From positions 62,001 to 126,000 of the forward strand of contig JADIYD010000008.1 of the NCBI GenBank assembly GCA_016705475.1: a stretch of DNA of 64,000 bases, read 5' to 3'. The DNA is from Betaproteobacteria bacterium. Its GTDB lineage: Bacteria > Pseudomonadota > Gammaproteobacteria > Burkholderiales > Rhodocyclaceae. Each line of letters begins with the position of its first letter. Within the stretch, counting starts at the first letter, position 1. A program made the translations under genes and the position numbers. The notes beneath the pieces are model-generated. The model was not told the origin of the DNA. It was given only the letters and a program-made list of their open reading frames with translations, and did no database searches. This document shows positions 43,343 to 53,431 of the stretch, piece by piece.

Positions 43343-43710
43343 TTCGTGCTGCCGCCGCGTCTGATAATGATGCGGCCGTCGCCGATCAGGTTTTCACGTT
43401 CGCCTGTCGATGGGTTGAACGTGTCGCCGACCGGCACGCGGGCAGGCGGGGCGGTGCCGTTCCAGTCGGCCTCGCCGTTGATCCAGCGGGTGCGACGGCC
43501 GTTGCTGCTGCGCACTTCGCCGTTGATGGTCTGGCTGACTTCGCTGTCGCCGGCGTCCGGCAGGAAAGCCGGGTTGCGCTGGCGCTGGGCGTCGAGTCTG
43601 GCCCGTTGCTGCGGGTCGAGAAAGAGGCGCCCGAGTGGAGGCGTTTCGGCAACGCTTGGCATGACAGCCGAAGCCAATAACAGGAGGAGTGTCAGTCGGG
43701 CCGGGCTCAT
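43339..43710 (-). CDS. Small periplasmic MshK-like protein
   Basis: This 123-residue exported protein has a signal peptide (SPARLTLLLLLASAVMPSVA) and a beta-rich body with WINGEADW and VPVGDTFNPSTGERENLIGDGRIII. Position (after the MshJ/PilO-like gene, ATGA coupling at both ends) and size fit MshK/PilP-like lipoprotein-like links between the inner-membrane platform and secretin, although no lipobox is seen. I use ATG 43710. Confidence 0.65.
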   Translation of the reverse strand: MSPARLTLLLLLASAVMPSVAETPPLGRLFLDPQQRARLDAQRQRNPAFLPDAGDSEVSQTINGEVRSSNGRRTRWINGEADWNGTAPPARVPVGDTFNPSTGERENLIGDGRIIIRRGGSTK

Positions 43711-44309
43711 TTTCTGTCGTTTGCCTGGCGGACGGTGAGCCACTGCATTTCGCATTCGGCGCCGAGTTGGGCCATCGCCTCGCGGCCGTCGGCCTGGCGC
43801 GACAGGGGGGCAAGTTTGCAGCTGCGCACGATAACCAGCGCCTTGGCATTTTTCTGGATACGGGCGAGGACGTTCAAGAGGTCTTCTTCGTGCAGCAGGC
43901 GGAGTTGCAGGCGCATGGGGCTGCTGAACCAGGTGTGGCTGGGGTCGTTTCCGCTATCGAGGCTGGTCTGGGCGCCAAATTCGTAGTTCATGCCGGGGAG
44001 CCGCAGTTCGCGCTGGGTATCGCGGAGCATTTCCATCCAGTCGAGGCGCTTTTCATCGCCAAAGATGCCGGAATCCTGCAATTGTTTCAGGCGTAGTGTC
44101 CGATCCCTGATTTCCTGCTCTTCCGTGCGGACTTGGAGAAAACGCTGCTCGATCTGGTTTTTGGCGGCTGTGGCGGCATTGCGTTCCCGCTCTGCCTTGC
44201 CAGCATCCAACTGGCTGCCCCAGACGAGCAGGCCGGCAACGACGCACATTGCGATGGCTGCAAACAGCGGCAGGCCCAGTTTCGGGAGATCGCTGCGGGT
44301 CAGCTTCAT
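43707..44309 (-). CDS. PilO/MshJ-like pilus assembly protein
   Basis: This 200-residue inner-membrane protein has one N-terminal helix (FAAIAMCVVAGLLVW), a coiled-coil segment (AATAAKNQIEQRFLQVRTEEQEIRDRT) and a periplasmic ferredoxin-like end (MRLQLRLLHEEDLLNVLARI). This is the typical PilO/MshJ layout. With the preceding MshI-like protein it should form the alignment subcomplex. It overlaps both neighbours by 4 bp. Confidence 0.8.
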   Translation of the reverse strand: MKLTRSDLPKLGLPLFAAIAMCVVAGLLVWGSQLDAGKAERERNAATAAKNQIEQRFLQVRTEEQEIRDRTLRLKQLQDSGIFGDEKRLDWMEMLRDTQRELRLPGMNYEFGAQTSLDSGNDPSHTWFSSPMRLQLRLLHEEDLLNVLARIQKNAKALVIVRSCKLAPLSRQADGREAMAQLGAECEMQWLTVRQANDRK

Positions 44310-45814
44310 GGCGCAACGCTCCGGGTGATTTCGACGGAGAACTGCCGGGGCTTTGCTTCCTCATCAAGCCCGTCACCGCCACGCAGGGCGCGACCGGACT
44401 CGATGTCGAACGGCCGTTGTTCCACGTTGACCGTATTGGCGGGATCGGCGCGAAGCGCGTCGACAAACTGGTCGAAGACAGCCAGGGTTTGCCGGGCGGT
44501 CGCCCGCTCAAGATGGATGCTGCCACGTACCGTGGTGATTTCCGCGGCACGGGCCTGGTTTGCCACGGTCGACCGGGAATTTTGCCCATTTTTCCAATCG
44601 ATGGCTTCAAGCGTGATGGCCGGCATGCGGCTGAGCACCTGGCTGACCTTTTGGAAACTCGGCGTCGGCTCGCGCTGCTGGGCGATCAGTTCGCCATAGC
44701 GGTTGGTCAAACGGCGCAGGGTGTCGTTGTCCACGCCCAATTGCGGGAAGGTCGCGGAAATTTCCTGGTAGCGGCGGTTGAGATCCGCTTCGCTAGCGAC
44801 CAGTGCGCTGGTTTCTGCACGCAGGTTTTGCGCGTTGTAGGTTTCCTTGGCGGCAAAAAGCACGCCGCCGAGCAGGGCGATCAGACCGACTGCGATCAGG
44901 CCATGGCGGATCTGCGAGAGGCGGAAATGATGCCGATGCGATTCGGTAGCGAATTGCTGGGCAGGAGCTGCCGTCGCCAGCAGATGAAGGAGCAGCAGGT
45001 CACTGCGATTGTCGGCGGGCAGCGTATTCAGCTTGAGTCGGCTCGCGGCGGCATGGCTGTCAATGAGCGTGAAATTCAGCCGGTCGTGGCCTGCGCAGGC
45101 CTTTTCGATGGCCGGAACGGTCAGCGGATGGGCGACGATGAATGCGGGCAGGCTTTCATCCCGCCCGATCTGGCGCTGGCCGATCAGGTATTGGTGCAGT
45201 TTGCCGGCCTCTGCCGCAAAGGCGCTGGCGATGCCGGCGATGCTGCTATCGGCGATCGGTGCCATGCGCGAGAAATGGGCATGGCCGTCAACCAGGTAGG
45301 TTTCGCGGATCGAATGATCCTGCAGGGTGAGCAGCAGACAACGACTGTTGTCCTGCCCGAGCTTTTTAAGCAACTGGCCGCCGAGTTGGGCTACCGTATA
45401 AATGCCCGTCAGCGGCGCTGCTGCCTCGTTTATCCGGCGCAGCCAGGGCTCGAAATGGGCCGGGTTGGTCAGTGCGGAAAGCAGCAGCTTTTCGTTCTTG
45501 CGCTGGCTTTTCTCGTAGCCCAGCGAAACTGCAGCGGCCAGCGGGGTGCCGAGAAAGTGCTGGCCGATCTTGCGCGTAATGAGTGTCTGCCGGTCGCTAC
45601 CCTTCAAAAAAGGGATGGTTTCCAGCGCATGGCCTTCCTCTGCGACGTTGGCCAGCAGCGAGAACTGGCTGCCGCTGTGGGCACCAACATACTCCGCAAA
45701 TTGCCGCAGGCCGTCCTCGTCGCTATCGAACACCCCTTCGGCGTGCAGGTTGCCCTGCTGCCAGGCGTAAGCCGACAAGCGATGCGTGTTGAGGTAAAGA
45801 AGGCGGCAGTTCAC
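44306..45814 (-). CDS. MshI-like fused PilM-PilN pilus protein
   Basis: This 502-residue protein starts at GTG 45814, which overlaps the mshG stop (GTGA); longer frames are shadows of that gene. An N-terminal PilM-like actin-fold part (about 1-310, e.g. VAQLGGQLLKKLGQDNSRCLLLTL) is fused to a PilN-like part with a membrane helix (LIAVGLIALLGGVLFAA at about 325) and a periplasmic segment. This matches MSHA-type MshI, which replaces separate PilM/PilN. Repeat copy R6 is in frame at 44562-44599 and encodes DWKNGQNSRSTVA. Confidence 0.8.
   Translation of the reverse strand: MNCRLLYLNTHRLSAYAWQQGNLHAEGVFDSDEDGLRQFAEYVGAHSGSQFSLLANVAEEGHALETIPFLKGSDRQTLITRKIGQHFLGTPLAAAVSLGYEKSQRKNEKLLLSALTNPAHFEPWLRRINEAAAPLTGIYTVAQLGGQLLKKLGQDNSRCLLLTLQDHSIRETYLVDGHAHFSRMAPIADSSIAGIASAFAAEAGKLHQYLIGQRQIGRDESLPAFIVAHPLTVPAIEKACAGHDRLNFTLIDSHAAASRLKLNTLPADNRSDLLLLHLLATAAPAQQFATESHRHHFRLSQIRHGLIAVGLIALLGGVLFAAKETYNAQNLRAETSALVASEADLNRRYQEISATFPQLGVDNDTLRRLTNRYGELIAQQREPTPSFQKVSQVLSRMPAITLEAIDWKNGQNSRSTVANQARAAEITTVRGSIHLERATARQTLAVFDQFVDALRADPANTVNVEQRPFDIESGRALRGGDGLDEEAKPRQFSVEITRSVAP
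44562..44599 (+). repeat. Dispersed element, copy R6 (inside the mshI-like gene)
   Basis: GCCACGGTCGACCGGG, then AATTTTGCCCATTTTT and CCAATC. The minus-strand gene reads through it in frame in the periplasmic PilN-like region. Confidence 0.62.
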
Positions 45815-47010
45815 GTTTTGATCTTGCTGATAACGTCGTAAATGGGACCGATGACCGACAGCATAATCCAGCCAAGCAGGGCGCCCATGAAAAGCGTCAG
45901 CATCGGCTCGATCAGCGCCTGCGCCTTGCCGACCGATTCCTTGACGTCGCGGTTGTAGAAATAGCTGACATTGAGCAAGGCCTTGTCCAGCCCGCCGGTG
46001 CTTTCGCCGATGCGCAGCATGCGCACGACGAGCGGTGGAAACATGCCGACATCGCGGAAGGCGCCCGCCACATTCTGGCCTTCGCGGATCGATTGCTCGA
46101 CGCGCTCGAGCGCCTTGCGTACGACATGATTGCCGACGATGGACTGGGTCGTGCGAATCGATTCGAGCACGGGAATCCCGGAAGCGTAGAGCATGGCAAA
46201 GGTGTTGGCGAAACGGGAGAGAATTATCTTTTTGAGGATCGGACCAATGACCGGCAGGCGCAGCTTGATGCCATCCAGCCGGATGCGAGCCAGCGGGTTG
46301 CTGCGTAGCACGGCCTGCAGGGCGATAACGGCAATGATCGGCAGCGCGAGAAAGACGTACCAGTAGCTGACCAGCAGATCGGAGACGAAAAACAGTAGCT
46401 GGGTATGGGGCGGCAAGACCTGTCCCATGTTCTTCACAAACAGCTTGAGCTGCGGAACCATGTAGATCATGAGGAAAAAGGTGGCGGACAGCACGATGGT
46501 CGCGACGAAAGCCGGGTACATCAGCAGCTTCTTGGTGTGTGAGGCCAGCTCGTCTTCCCACTTCAGCGATTCGGCCAGACTGGCCAGCACATCCGGCAAC
46601 TGGCCGCTGGCTTCCCCCGCGCGGATCAGGTTGCCGAACACCTGGCTGAAGATTTCCGGGTGGGCGCTCATCGCCTGCGACAAGGTCAGGCCGCCTTCGA
46701 TGCCTTCGATCAGTCCGGCCATCACCTCACGAAAGCGGGGATGGTCGACCGAGTCGCGCAGGTCGGTCAGCCCTTCGAGGATGGGAACGCCGGCCCGGGT
46801 CAGGTGTTCAAGGTGGAAGCAGAAGTTGATCAGCTCCGGCCGGGGCACGCGCTGCGTGCCAAACAGGGCGCGATGCTGGATCGGTGAACCGGTGATCAGA
46901 TCAAGGTTCATGCGCTTCAGGCGCATTTCGAGATCGACCAGATTGATCGCATCGAGTCGTCCGTAGGTCATCCGACCTTCCAAGCTGACGGCCTTGTAAT
47001 CGAAAAGCAT
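45811..47010 (-). CDS. Pilus inner-membrane platform protein (MshG/PilC/GspF family)
   Basis: This 399-residue platform protein has two repeated T2SSF domains: the first with HLTRAGVPILEGLTDLRDSV, the second with NTFAMLYASGIPVLESIR, each preceded by a Gly-rich turn, and three hydrophobic segments (about 165-190, 215-235, 370-395). I use ATG 47010 (MLFDYKAVSLEG), the normal start of the family; the open frame extends to 47145 without support. It is separated from mshE by a 162-bp gap that holds only a small GGCGCG-GAG-CGCGCC hairpin. Confidence 0.92.
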   Translation of the reverse strand: MLFDYKAVSLEGRMTYGRLDAINLVDLEMRLKRMNLDLITGSPIQHRALFGTQRVPRPELINFCFHLEHLTRAGVPILEGLTDLRDSVDHPRFREVMAGLIEGIEGGLTLSQAMSAHPEIFSQVFGNLIRAGEASGQLPDVLASLAESLKWEDELASHTKKLLMYPAFVATIVLSATFFLMIYMVPQLKLFVKNMGQVLPPHTQLLFFVSDLLVSYWYVFLALPIIAVIALQAVLRSNPLARIRLDGIKLRLPVIGPILKKIILSRFANTFAMLYASGIPVLESIRTTQSIVGNHVVRKALERVEQSIREGQNVAGAFRDVGMFPPLVVRMLRIGESTGGLDKALLNVSYFYNRDVKESVGKAQALIEPMLTLFMGALLGWIMLSVIGPIYDVISKIKT

Positions 47011-47172
47011 GGTTAGGGCTCGCTCGTCATGAACTTGAACATTTTGCTCGCTGGAATTGGGCGTGCTGCAGCGTTCCGAATCGCTTGTGTGGAAAGCCAC
47101 ACGGCGCGCTCCGCGCCTTGCATCCCATCCCAATCCAGCGGCCAAATATCCAAGTTATTTCCTCACGAGCCC

Positions 47173-48879
47173 TTACATCCGGTCGGTCAGATCGACGACG
47201 CGGGCCAGTTCTTCAAGCGAGGTCGTGCCGTTCAGCACGCGCTGCATGCCGTCGTCGGCCAGCGTCGTGAAGCCTTGCAGCAGCGCTCGCGAGCGGATTT
47301 CGTGCGTGGTCGCGCGGCGGGCGATCAGTTCGTCGATGCCGGCGTCGATGCGCAGCAGTTCCATGATGGCGATGCGGCCACGGTAACCCTGAAAATCGCA
47401 CAGTTCGCAGCCGGTGGGGCGGAACAGTACGGGGCGCGGACCTTCGCCCAGTTCGCCAAGCAGCCGGATTTCATGCTGTTCGGCGTGGTATGGCGACTTG
47501 CAGTGCTCGCACAGCCGACGAATCAGGCGCTGGGCGACGATGCCGATGATGTTGCCGGCCATTACGTCGGGCAGCACGCCGATGTCGAGCAGGCGCGGCA
47601 CGGCGCCGATGGCCGAATTGGTGTGCAGGGTGGTGTACACCTGATGGCCGGTCATCGCCGCGCGGAAAGCCATTTCGGCGGTTTCCGCATCGCGCACCTC
47701 GCCGACCAGGATGACGTCCGGATCCTGGCGCATCATTGAGCGGATGCCGTTGGCGAAATCAAGCTTGGCGGTTTCCGAAACCGAGGTCTGGCGCACCATG
47801 GCCATCGGGTATTCGACCGGGTCTTCGAGGGTCATGATGTGAATGCCCTCGGAATTGATGTGGTTGAGCACCGAGTAGAGCGTCGTCGTCTTGCCGCTGC
47901 CGGTTGGGCCGGTGACGAGGATGATGCCTTCCGGCCGCGAAATCATGAGCTTCAGCTGGTGCAGGTGCTCTTCGGCCAGACCGAGATTTTCCAGCGGAAC
48001 GATGCCCTTCTGGCGGTCGAGAATACGCAGGACGATGTTTTCGCCATGGATGGTCGGCTGGCTGGCGACCCGGAAATCGATCGGCCGGCCGGACACAGTG
48101 AGGCTGATGCGGCCATCCTGTGGCGCGCGCATTTCGGCGATATTCATGCCGGAAAGCACCTTGATGCGCACTGTCATCGCCGGCCAGTAGGACTTATGCA
48201 GGGCGCGAATCTGGCGGAGCATGCCGTCGATGCGATAGCGGATGCGCAGGAAATTGGCTTCCGGTTCGAAGTGGATGTCGGAGGCTTCTCGTTTGACCGC
48301 GTCGGTCAGGATCGAGTCGATCAGGCGAACGACCGGCTGGCTGTATTCGTCGTCGGTGGTGGACAGGCTCTGCCAGTCGATTTCGCCGGTTTCGATCTCG
48401 TGCAGGATGCCGTCAATCGACAATTCGTGACCGTAATACTGGTCGATGGCGTGGTCGATTTCCGATTCGCCGCCGAGCAGCGTTTCAATTTCGGTGCCTT
48501 CTTCCAGTTGACCGCGCACACGGTCGAGACCAACGATGTCGTTGATGTCCGAAATGGCCAGCGTCAGGCGGCGGTTCGGGATGTCGTAGTCGAGCGGCAA
48601 CAGGTGGTGGCGTTTGGCCAGTTCGCGCGGCACGAGCTTGAGCGCCTGCGGATCGACGACCGCGTGTGTCAGATCGATGCTCTGCTTGCCGAGATTCTCG
48701 GACAGCGCCTGGCGCAGCGTGGCCTCGGTGACGAAACCCAGAGAAACCAGCAACTTGCCGATTGGCTGGTTTTGCTTCATCTGCTCGAGCAGCGCGATGC
48801 GCAGCTGGTCTTCCGAAAGGATACCTTCGGAAATCAGGATCTGGCCGAGCGGGCGGTGCTGAAGGGCGGAAGTGCTCAT
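47173..48879 (-). CDS. Pilus extension ATPase MshE-like, with c-di-GMP-binding N domain
   Basis: This 568-residue ATPase has an N-terminal MshEN domain with two motif copies (PLGQILISEGILSEDQLRIA and PIGKLLVSLGFVTEATLRQAL) that bind c-di-GMP in Vibrio MshE. It also has the secretion ATPase core: Walker A GPTGSGKTTT, Asp box ASDIHFEP, Walker B ILVGEVRDAETAE, His box TGHQVYTTLHTN, and zinc tetracysteine LCEHCK ... CELCDFQG. So pilus extension is likely gated by c-di-GMP, which the HD-GYP protein in this window would lower. It is 5 bp from the TPR gene. Confidence 0.94.
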   Translation of the reverse strand: MSTSALQHRPLGQILISEGILSEDQLRIALLEQMKQNQPIGKLLVSLGFVTEATLRQALSENLGKQSIDLTHAVVDPQALKLVPRELAKRHHLLPLDYDIPNRRLTLAISDINDIVGLDRVRGQLEEGTEIETLLGGESEIDHAIDQYYGHELSIDGILHEIETGEIDWQSLSTTDDEYSQPVVRLIDSILTDAVKREASDIHFEPEANFLRIRYRIDGMLRQIRALHKSYWPAMTVRIKVLSGMNIAEMRAPQDGRISLTVSGRPIDFRVASQPTIHGENIVLRILDRQKGIVPLENLGLAEEHLHQLKLMISRPEGIILVTGPTGSGKTTTLYSVLNHINSEGIHIMTLEDPVEYPMAMVRQTSVSETAKLDFANGIRSMMRQDPDVILVGEVRDAETAEMAFRAAMTGHQVYTTLHTNSAIGAVPRLLDIGVLPDVMAGNIIGIVAQRLIRRLCEHCKSPYHAEQHEIRLLGELGEGPRPVLFRPTGCELCDFQGYRGRIAIMELLRIDAGIDELIARRATTHEIRSRALLQGFTTLADDGMQRVLNGTTSLEELARVVDLTDRM

Positions 48880-48884
48880 GGGCG

Positions 48885-50141
48885 TTACGGCTGCCGCTCG
48901 GGTTGCAATTCACCAAGGCGCTGCAAGACCTTGTCGCGCGCGAAGCCCGACGGGCGTTTTGCCGATGCTTCCAATGCCAGCTTGTAGTGCTGGGCAGCCA
49001 GGCGTGCTTGGCGCAGGTGATCAAGGCTGACGGCCAGATTGAACAGGTAGTCAGGGTTGTCACCATCTGCGGCCACAGCATTGAAATAGACTTGCTGCGC
49101 CTCGGCCCAGCGGCCTTGGCGAGAATACAGATTGCCGAGTGCGAAATTGAGCGGTGCCGATTCTGGCTGGCTGGAGAGTAGCGACTTCAGACGGCTTTCC
49201 GCGGTGTGCGGGTCGGCGCTGGCTGCTGGGTTGTTGAGAACGGCTGCCTGCGCAGCCGGGTCGCTCGGGTTGGCCACCAGCGCCCGCTGCCGCAAGCCTT
49301 CAGCATCTGCCGGGCGGCCCTGATTGTGGGCAATTGCGGCAAGCGCGAGCAAGGCATCCGTGTTGTTCGGGTCGCGTTGCAATACCTGTTCAAACTCCCG
49401 GCGCGACAGTTCCGTCTCGCCGCGCTGCAGGCTGGCATGGCCGCGAGCGAGGTTGTTGTCAGGCTCCGGGCGGGTACGGATCAGGCGAATAGGCGTATTC
49501 GCGGAGGGGTCGCTCTCGGCTACCGGCATGCGTACCGGAGCGGCTTGCCGGCGAGCAAAAAGGCCTGTTTCGGAAGACTCGGGCGAGAATGCTGCGGTCG
49601 ACCGGTCCGAAGTGGCAAAAACCGCAGGCGGCGAAACTGGCACAGCAGGCACGGACACGGTTGCCGTCGGCAAAGCCGCTTGGCCCCTTGGGGGCGAAGA
49701 CTGGGGGGCGGTCGCCAGCGATCCGCGGTTCATCGTATTCGTCTGGTACCAGACATACCCGGCGATCGAAATGCCGGCAATGCCCAGTGTGCCCAATGCC
49801 AACCAGAGCGGAAGCCGTGAAGGCGTCGGCGGGAGCTGCTTGGCGGCAAAAGCGTTGCGCACGGATTCGCGAGCCTCGGCTGTCTTGGCCGGCTGCGGCG
49901 GGGGCTGGGTGGTGACTGGTCGCGGTTCGGGTACGGCTGATTTGGCCAGATCCGCGTCGACGGCGGCAAGATGTGAAGCCAGATCCGGTAGCGGATTGGG
50001 CGCACCTTTTGCCGGCTCGGGCGAGAACGGCTCGAGGCTCAGCATGTCGGCGGCCGTTGGCAGCATGTCTCCCTGCGGGTTGCGAGCCGACTCCAGCTTG
50101 GCATTCTCCGCCCGACGCAGGGCATCCATCAGCAGGCTCAT
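48885..50141 (-). CDS. MshN-like TPR protein
   Basis: This 418-residue protein has a cytoplasmic N terminus (MSLLMDALRRAENAKLESAR, the family's usual start), one membrane helix (LALGTLGIAGISIAGYVW), a Pro/Ser-rich periplasmic linker and tetratricopeptide repeats (about 230-410: LARGHASLQRGETELSRREF, NTDALLALAAIAHNQG, APLNFALGNLYSRQGRWAEA). MshN of MSHA loci has this arrangement and probably links the platform with the secretin. Tightly spaced between the secretin and mshE. Confidence 0.85.
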   Translation of the reverse strand: MSLLMDALRRAENAKLESARNPQGDMLPTAADMLSLEPFSPEPAKGAPNPLPDLASHLAAVDADLAKSAVPEPRPVTTQPPPQPAKTAEARESVRNAFAAKQLPPTPSRLPLWLALGTLGIAGISIAGYVWYQTNTMNRGSLATAPQSSPPRGQAALPTATVSVPAVPVSPPAVFATSDRSTAAFSPESSETGLFARRQAAPVRMPVAESDPSANTPIRLIRTRPEPDNNLARGHASLQRGETELSRREFEQVLQRDPNNTDALLALAAIAHNQGRPADAEGLRQRALVANPSDPAAQAAVLNNPAASADPHTAESRLKSLLSSQPESAPLNFALGNLYSRQGRWAEAQQVYFNAVAADGDNPDYLFNLAVSLDHLRQARLAAQHYKLALEASAKRPSGFARDKVLQRLGELQPERQP

Positions 50142-50150
50142 GCGCAGGCC

Positions 50151-51946
50151 TCAGCGGCTCGGGACGATATTGAAGGGCTGGGCTTCATTTGGCTGAGCAA
50201 AGAAGTTCTGTCCGGGAAGGTGATCGCGCAAGGTCGCGTAGTCACCGTCGAGGCTTGCGTCCTTGATAACAACCGGGCGGAGAAAAATGATCAGTTCTGT
50301 TTTTTGGGCTGCATTATTCCTGTTGTTCACCAGTTCGCCAGCAAGAGGTACTTGCCCAAGCAGTGGCACGCGCTGATTCTGGTAGTCGATCTTGTCTTCC
50401 ATCAGGCCACCGAGAATGGCGATGTTGCCACTGGCGACACGCATCACGGATTCGATTTCGCGGGTGCGGATGACCGGAACCAGATTGCTGATGTTGTTTT
50501 TTTCAGGTCCGGGTTGGGATCAGGAACTTCACGAGCCACTGTAGTGATGGTAGGTCTAACATTGAGTGTCACCGCATCGCCATCGCTTATTTGAGGCGTC
50601 ACGCTAACGACGAGACCAACCGAAACAGACTGCGGGGTGGTCGTGTAGGTCGTTGTAGTCCCGACGTTAGCTGTCGTCGTCGTGTCGGCCTTGACGCTAA
50701 AGTAAACATAATTTTCAACGACTTTCAGCAGGGCTGACTGGTTGTTCATTACGGAGACCCTAGGGCTGGAAAGCACCTTGGTGGTTCCGAAAGTGTCCAG
50801 CATTGTTATCAGGGCGTTCGGGTTTCCGTCTTTTGTATAACTCAGGTTGAAGGCGTTCTTGGTCAGCGCGTCGCCAAGAAAATTCAGTGTCCCGCCACCA
50901 GCCAGCTGTGTCCAGTTAACGCCTTGCTGGTAGCCGTCCTTGAGCGTGACTTCGACAATGGTCGCCTCGATCAGCACCTGTTTTTTCGCCGAATTGCTGA
51001 CCCGATCAACAAACTCCTGAATCCGGTCGTGCTGGCGTTGCGTGGCGCGCACAGTGATAACGCCGCTTTCGGCGTTCATTATGACGGAGGCCGCTTCCCG
51101 GAACGTACTGCGGCGTTCGATCGACGTGCCGGTTGCTTGGCTGGCCGAGTTCGGATTGGGATTGGCCTGCAGGGCATTGGCAATAGACTGTGCGGCACGT
51201 TGGCCCGTGCCCTGCGGCAACGCTGCAGCACCGGTTGCGGTTTGGGCGTTTGATTTCTCGATGATGGTTTCGCTCGATCCTTCCGGGAAAACCTTGTCGG
51301 TTTCGCGCAGGATGTCCTTGATGTTCTTTTCCAGCGACTCCCAGAACTGATTGCGGGAAGTGTTTTCAATGCGTGTGTTGGAAATGTTTCCGCCGCCGCC
51401 AGTAGAGGGGGCGCTTGTGTTGCCCGAGCTGCCGCCCGAGGTTCCGGTGGCGATCTGGGTGTTGGTCGAGACTGTGCCCGTGACATTGCGCGCCATGTTC
51501 ACGTAGTCGACCTTGTAATGCTTCAGGAAGGGCGAGTCCGGCATGACGGCGAGGTTCGGGCCATCCAGCTCGAAGCGCATGTCGACTTGCTTGGATATCC
51601 GGGTCAGCAGTTGCGGCAAGGTTTGATCGATGGCGTTCAGGGTCACTGTGCCGGTGATGCCAGGGTGGATATCGACGTTAACTTTGGCATCACGGGCGAG
51701 GGCGAAGAGAAGGTCGCGAACCGGAACGTTGTTGACGACGACGCTATAGGTTTCTGCCTTGCGGGTGGTGCGCGGCTTGGGTAAGGCGAGTGTTTGCTGG
51801 ACCGGGGCGGGAATGTTGGCAGAGGCTGCTGCCGGTGCTGTATTTTCCGTGTTCAGATGCCCCTTCAAGGGTTCGCGCGGCGTGGGTGCCGCGCAGGCGG
51901 CCAGCAGGAAGGAAATAATCGTGGTGCAGATGAAACCGATTTTCAT
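50151..51946 (-). pseudogene. Secretin MshL-like, frame broken by one base
   Basis: An outer-membrane secretin of about 598 residues is recovered if one T is added to the run at 50497-50503 (8 instead of 7). The first frame ends in ...NPDLKK, and the second gives NNISNLVPVIRTREIESVMRVASGNIAILGGLMED and a proper end. The lipoprotein-like signal (ISFLLAACAAP), an STN/N-domain (VNVDIHPGITGTVTLNAIDQ) and the secretin core (LSSPRVSVMNNQSALLKV) are intact. A homopolymer miscount is the simplest explanation, so the gene is probably functional. Position and neighbours mark it as the MSHA-type pilus channel. Confidence 0.85.
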
Positions 51947-52051
51947 CGGGTTTTGCCTTGTCTGAGCTAGAGAGTCACGGGTTACGGCGGATCGCTATGA
52001 TGCTAGCACGTAAATTGTCATGGCAACACGGTTTGGCGGCAGCCTGCCTGG

Positions 52052-53431
52052 CTAGCGTAACTTGCTGACCTGTCTTGGAAAAGGCTGGGCTGCCTTGATG
52101 GATTCCGGGAGGGTCTGCATGGCTGCAACGGCTTCTTCTCGGCTGTCGTAATCACCAAAAATCACGCCGACCCGATCTCTTCCGGAAAGGCTGGAGCGGT
52201 AGGCGCGAATCTGCGATGCATCCAGTGCCGCTGTTGCCCGGTTGAGGAAGCCTTCTATCTCGCCTGTCTGGGAGGCGTCAGTGGCCAGCAGCTGAATGAA
52301 ATAGTGATTGTTCGGTGCATCCGAGATCCAGCGGTCGTATTGGCCAAAATGCTGGCGCGTCAGGGGGGCGAAGCGGATTTTGTCCTGATTGCCCGCCGGG
52401 GCCTGGGCGTCTGAGCGCAACGGCAAGGCTTGATGCCGCTTCGGCAGTGCCGGTTGCTCGGCTTGCTGAGGCGCTGGCGGTGCGGCGAGACTGACGTCGG
52501 CATCACGGAAGCTGCGAGGAGAGTTGCTCATGATCAGCGCAGTGATCAGAGCGACCGCGCCGGCCCCTGCCACTCCCCAAAGCAGCGGTTGCAGGTTGAA
52601 TGGCGATTTTGGGTTTAAGGGTGAAAATCGTGCATCCTGCGCCGCAATCTTGATCTCGTTACTGCCAACTTGATGGGTGCCGCTGGAATAGGCGGCAAGC
52701 AGTGCCTTGTCGGCAAGTATGTTGATGCGTCGTGACAAACCTTCGGAGACTTTTGCAATCATCGTCACCGCATCTGCAGTGAATGGATTTGGCCCGTGAT
52801 AACCGGCGGCGCGGAGGCGAAATTCGATGTAAGCCGCGACGTCGTCCTGCTTGAGCGGCGCCAGATTGAAATGCTGGGTAATGCGCTCTCGTAGTTGGCG
52901 CATGTCCGTGGCGGCGAGACGCTCATCCAGTTCTGGCTGTGCGAAGAGGGCGATCTGCAACAATTTCGCTGCTTTGGATTCCAGATTGGAGAGCAGGCGG
53001 ATTTCTTCGAGCGATTCGGCGGGCATCGCATGCGCCTCGTCGATGAGCAATACCACGCGCTTGCCCTCGGCGTAACGCGCGATAAGGGCATCTTGCAGGG
53101 CTCGGGTCAGCGAGTGCGTGGCCTTGCCCTCGATGGGAACGCCCAGTTCGTCGGCTATTGCGCCAAGTATTTCCTGTCGGGAGAGAGACGGGTTGGCCAG
53201 ATAAAGTGTTTCGACGTTATCGGGCAGGCGCTCAAGCAGCATCCGGCATAGCATGGTCTTGCCGCTGCCAACTTCACCGGTGACCTTGACGATGCCTTCG
53301 TCCTGGGTGATGGCATAGATCAGCGCGTCGAGCGTTGGGCCCCGGTTCGCACCGGTAAAGAAAAAATCGGTGTGCGGTGTAATGCGAAACGGGGGTTCGC
53401 GCAGGCCGAAATGGTCGAGATAAAGGCTCAT
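52052..53431 (-). CDS. MshM/ExeA-like AAA ATPase with SPOR domain
   Basis: This 459-residue protein has the family start MSLYLDHFGLREPPFRITPH, a Walker A GEVGSGKTMLCRML, Walker B VVLLIDEAHAM and sensor regions (about 40-270). A membrane helix near 290 (GVAGAGAVALITALIMS) follows, and then a C-terminal SPOR-like peptidoglycan-binding domain (HYFIQLLATDAS to the end). It belongs to the group that includes GspA/ExeA, MshM and the PEP-CTERM-locus ATPase. It probably helps insert or position the secretin in the cell wall. It overlaps the regulator gene by 4 bp. Confidence 0.88.
   Translation of the reverse strand: MSLYLDHFGLREPPFRITPHTDFFFTGANRGPTLDALIYAITQDEGIVKVTGEVGSGKTMLCRMLLERLPDNVETLYLANPSLSRQEILGAIADELGVPIEGKATHSLTRALQDALIARYAEGKRVVLLIDEAHAMPAESLEEIRLLSNLESKAAKLLQIALFAQPELDERLAATDMRQLRERITQHFNLAPLKQDDVAAYIEFRLRAAGYHGPNPFTADAVTMIAKVSEGLSRRINILADKALLAAYSSGTHQVGSNEIKIAAQDARFSPLNPKSPFNLQPLLWGVAGAGAVALITALIMSNSPRSFRDADVSLAAPPAPQQAEQPALPKRHQALPLRSDAQAPAGNQDKIRFAPLTRQHFGQYDRWISDAPNNHYFIQLLATDASQTGEIEGFLNRATAALDASQIRAYRSSLSGRDRVGVIFGDYDSREEAVAAMQTLPESIKAAQPFPRQVSKLR

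Noticed and set aside
44249..45841. 530-codon plus-strand ORF opposite the mshI-like gene.
   Set aside because: It is antisense shadow; the minus strand gives a coherent pilus protein with a membrane helix.
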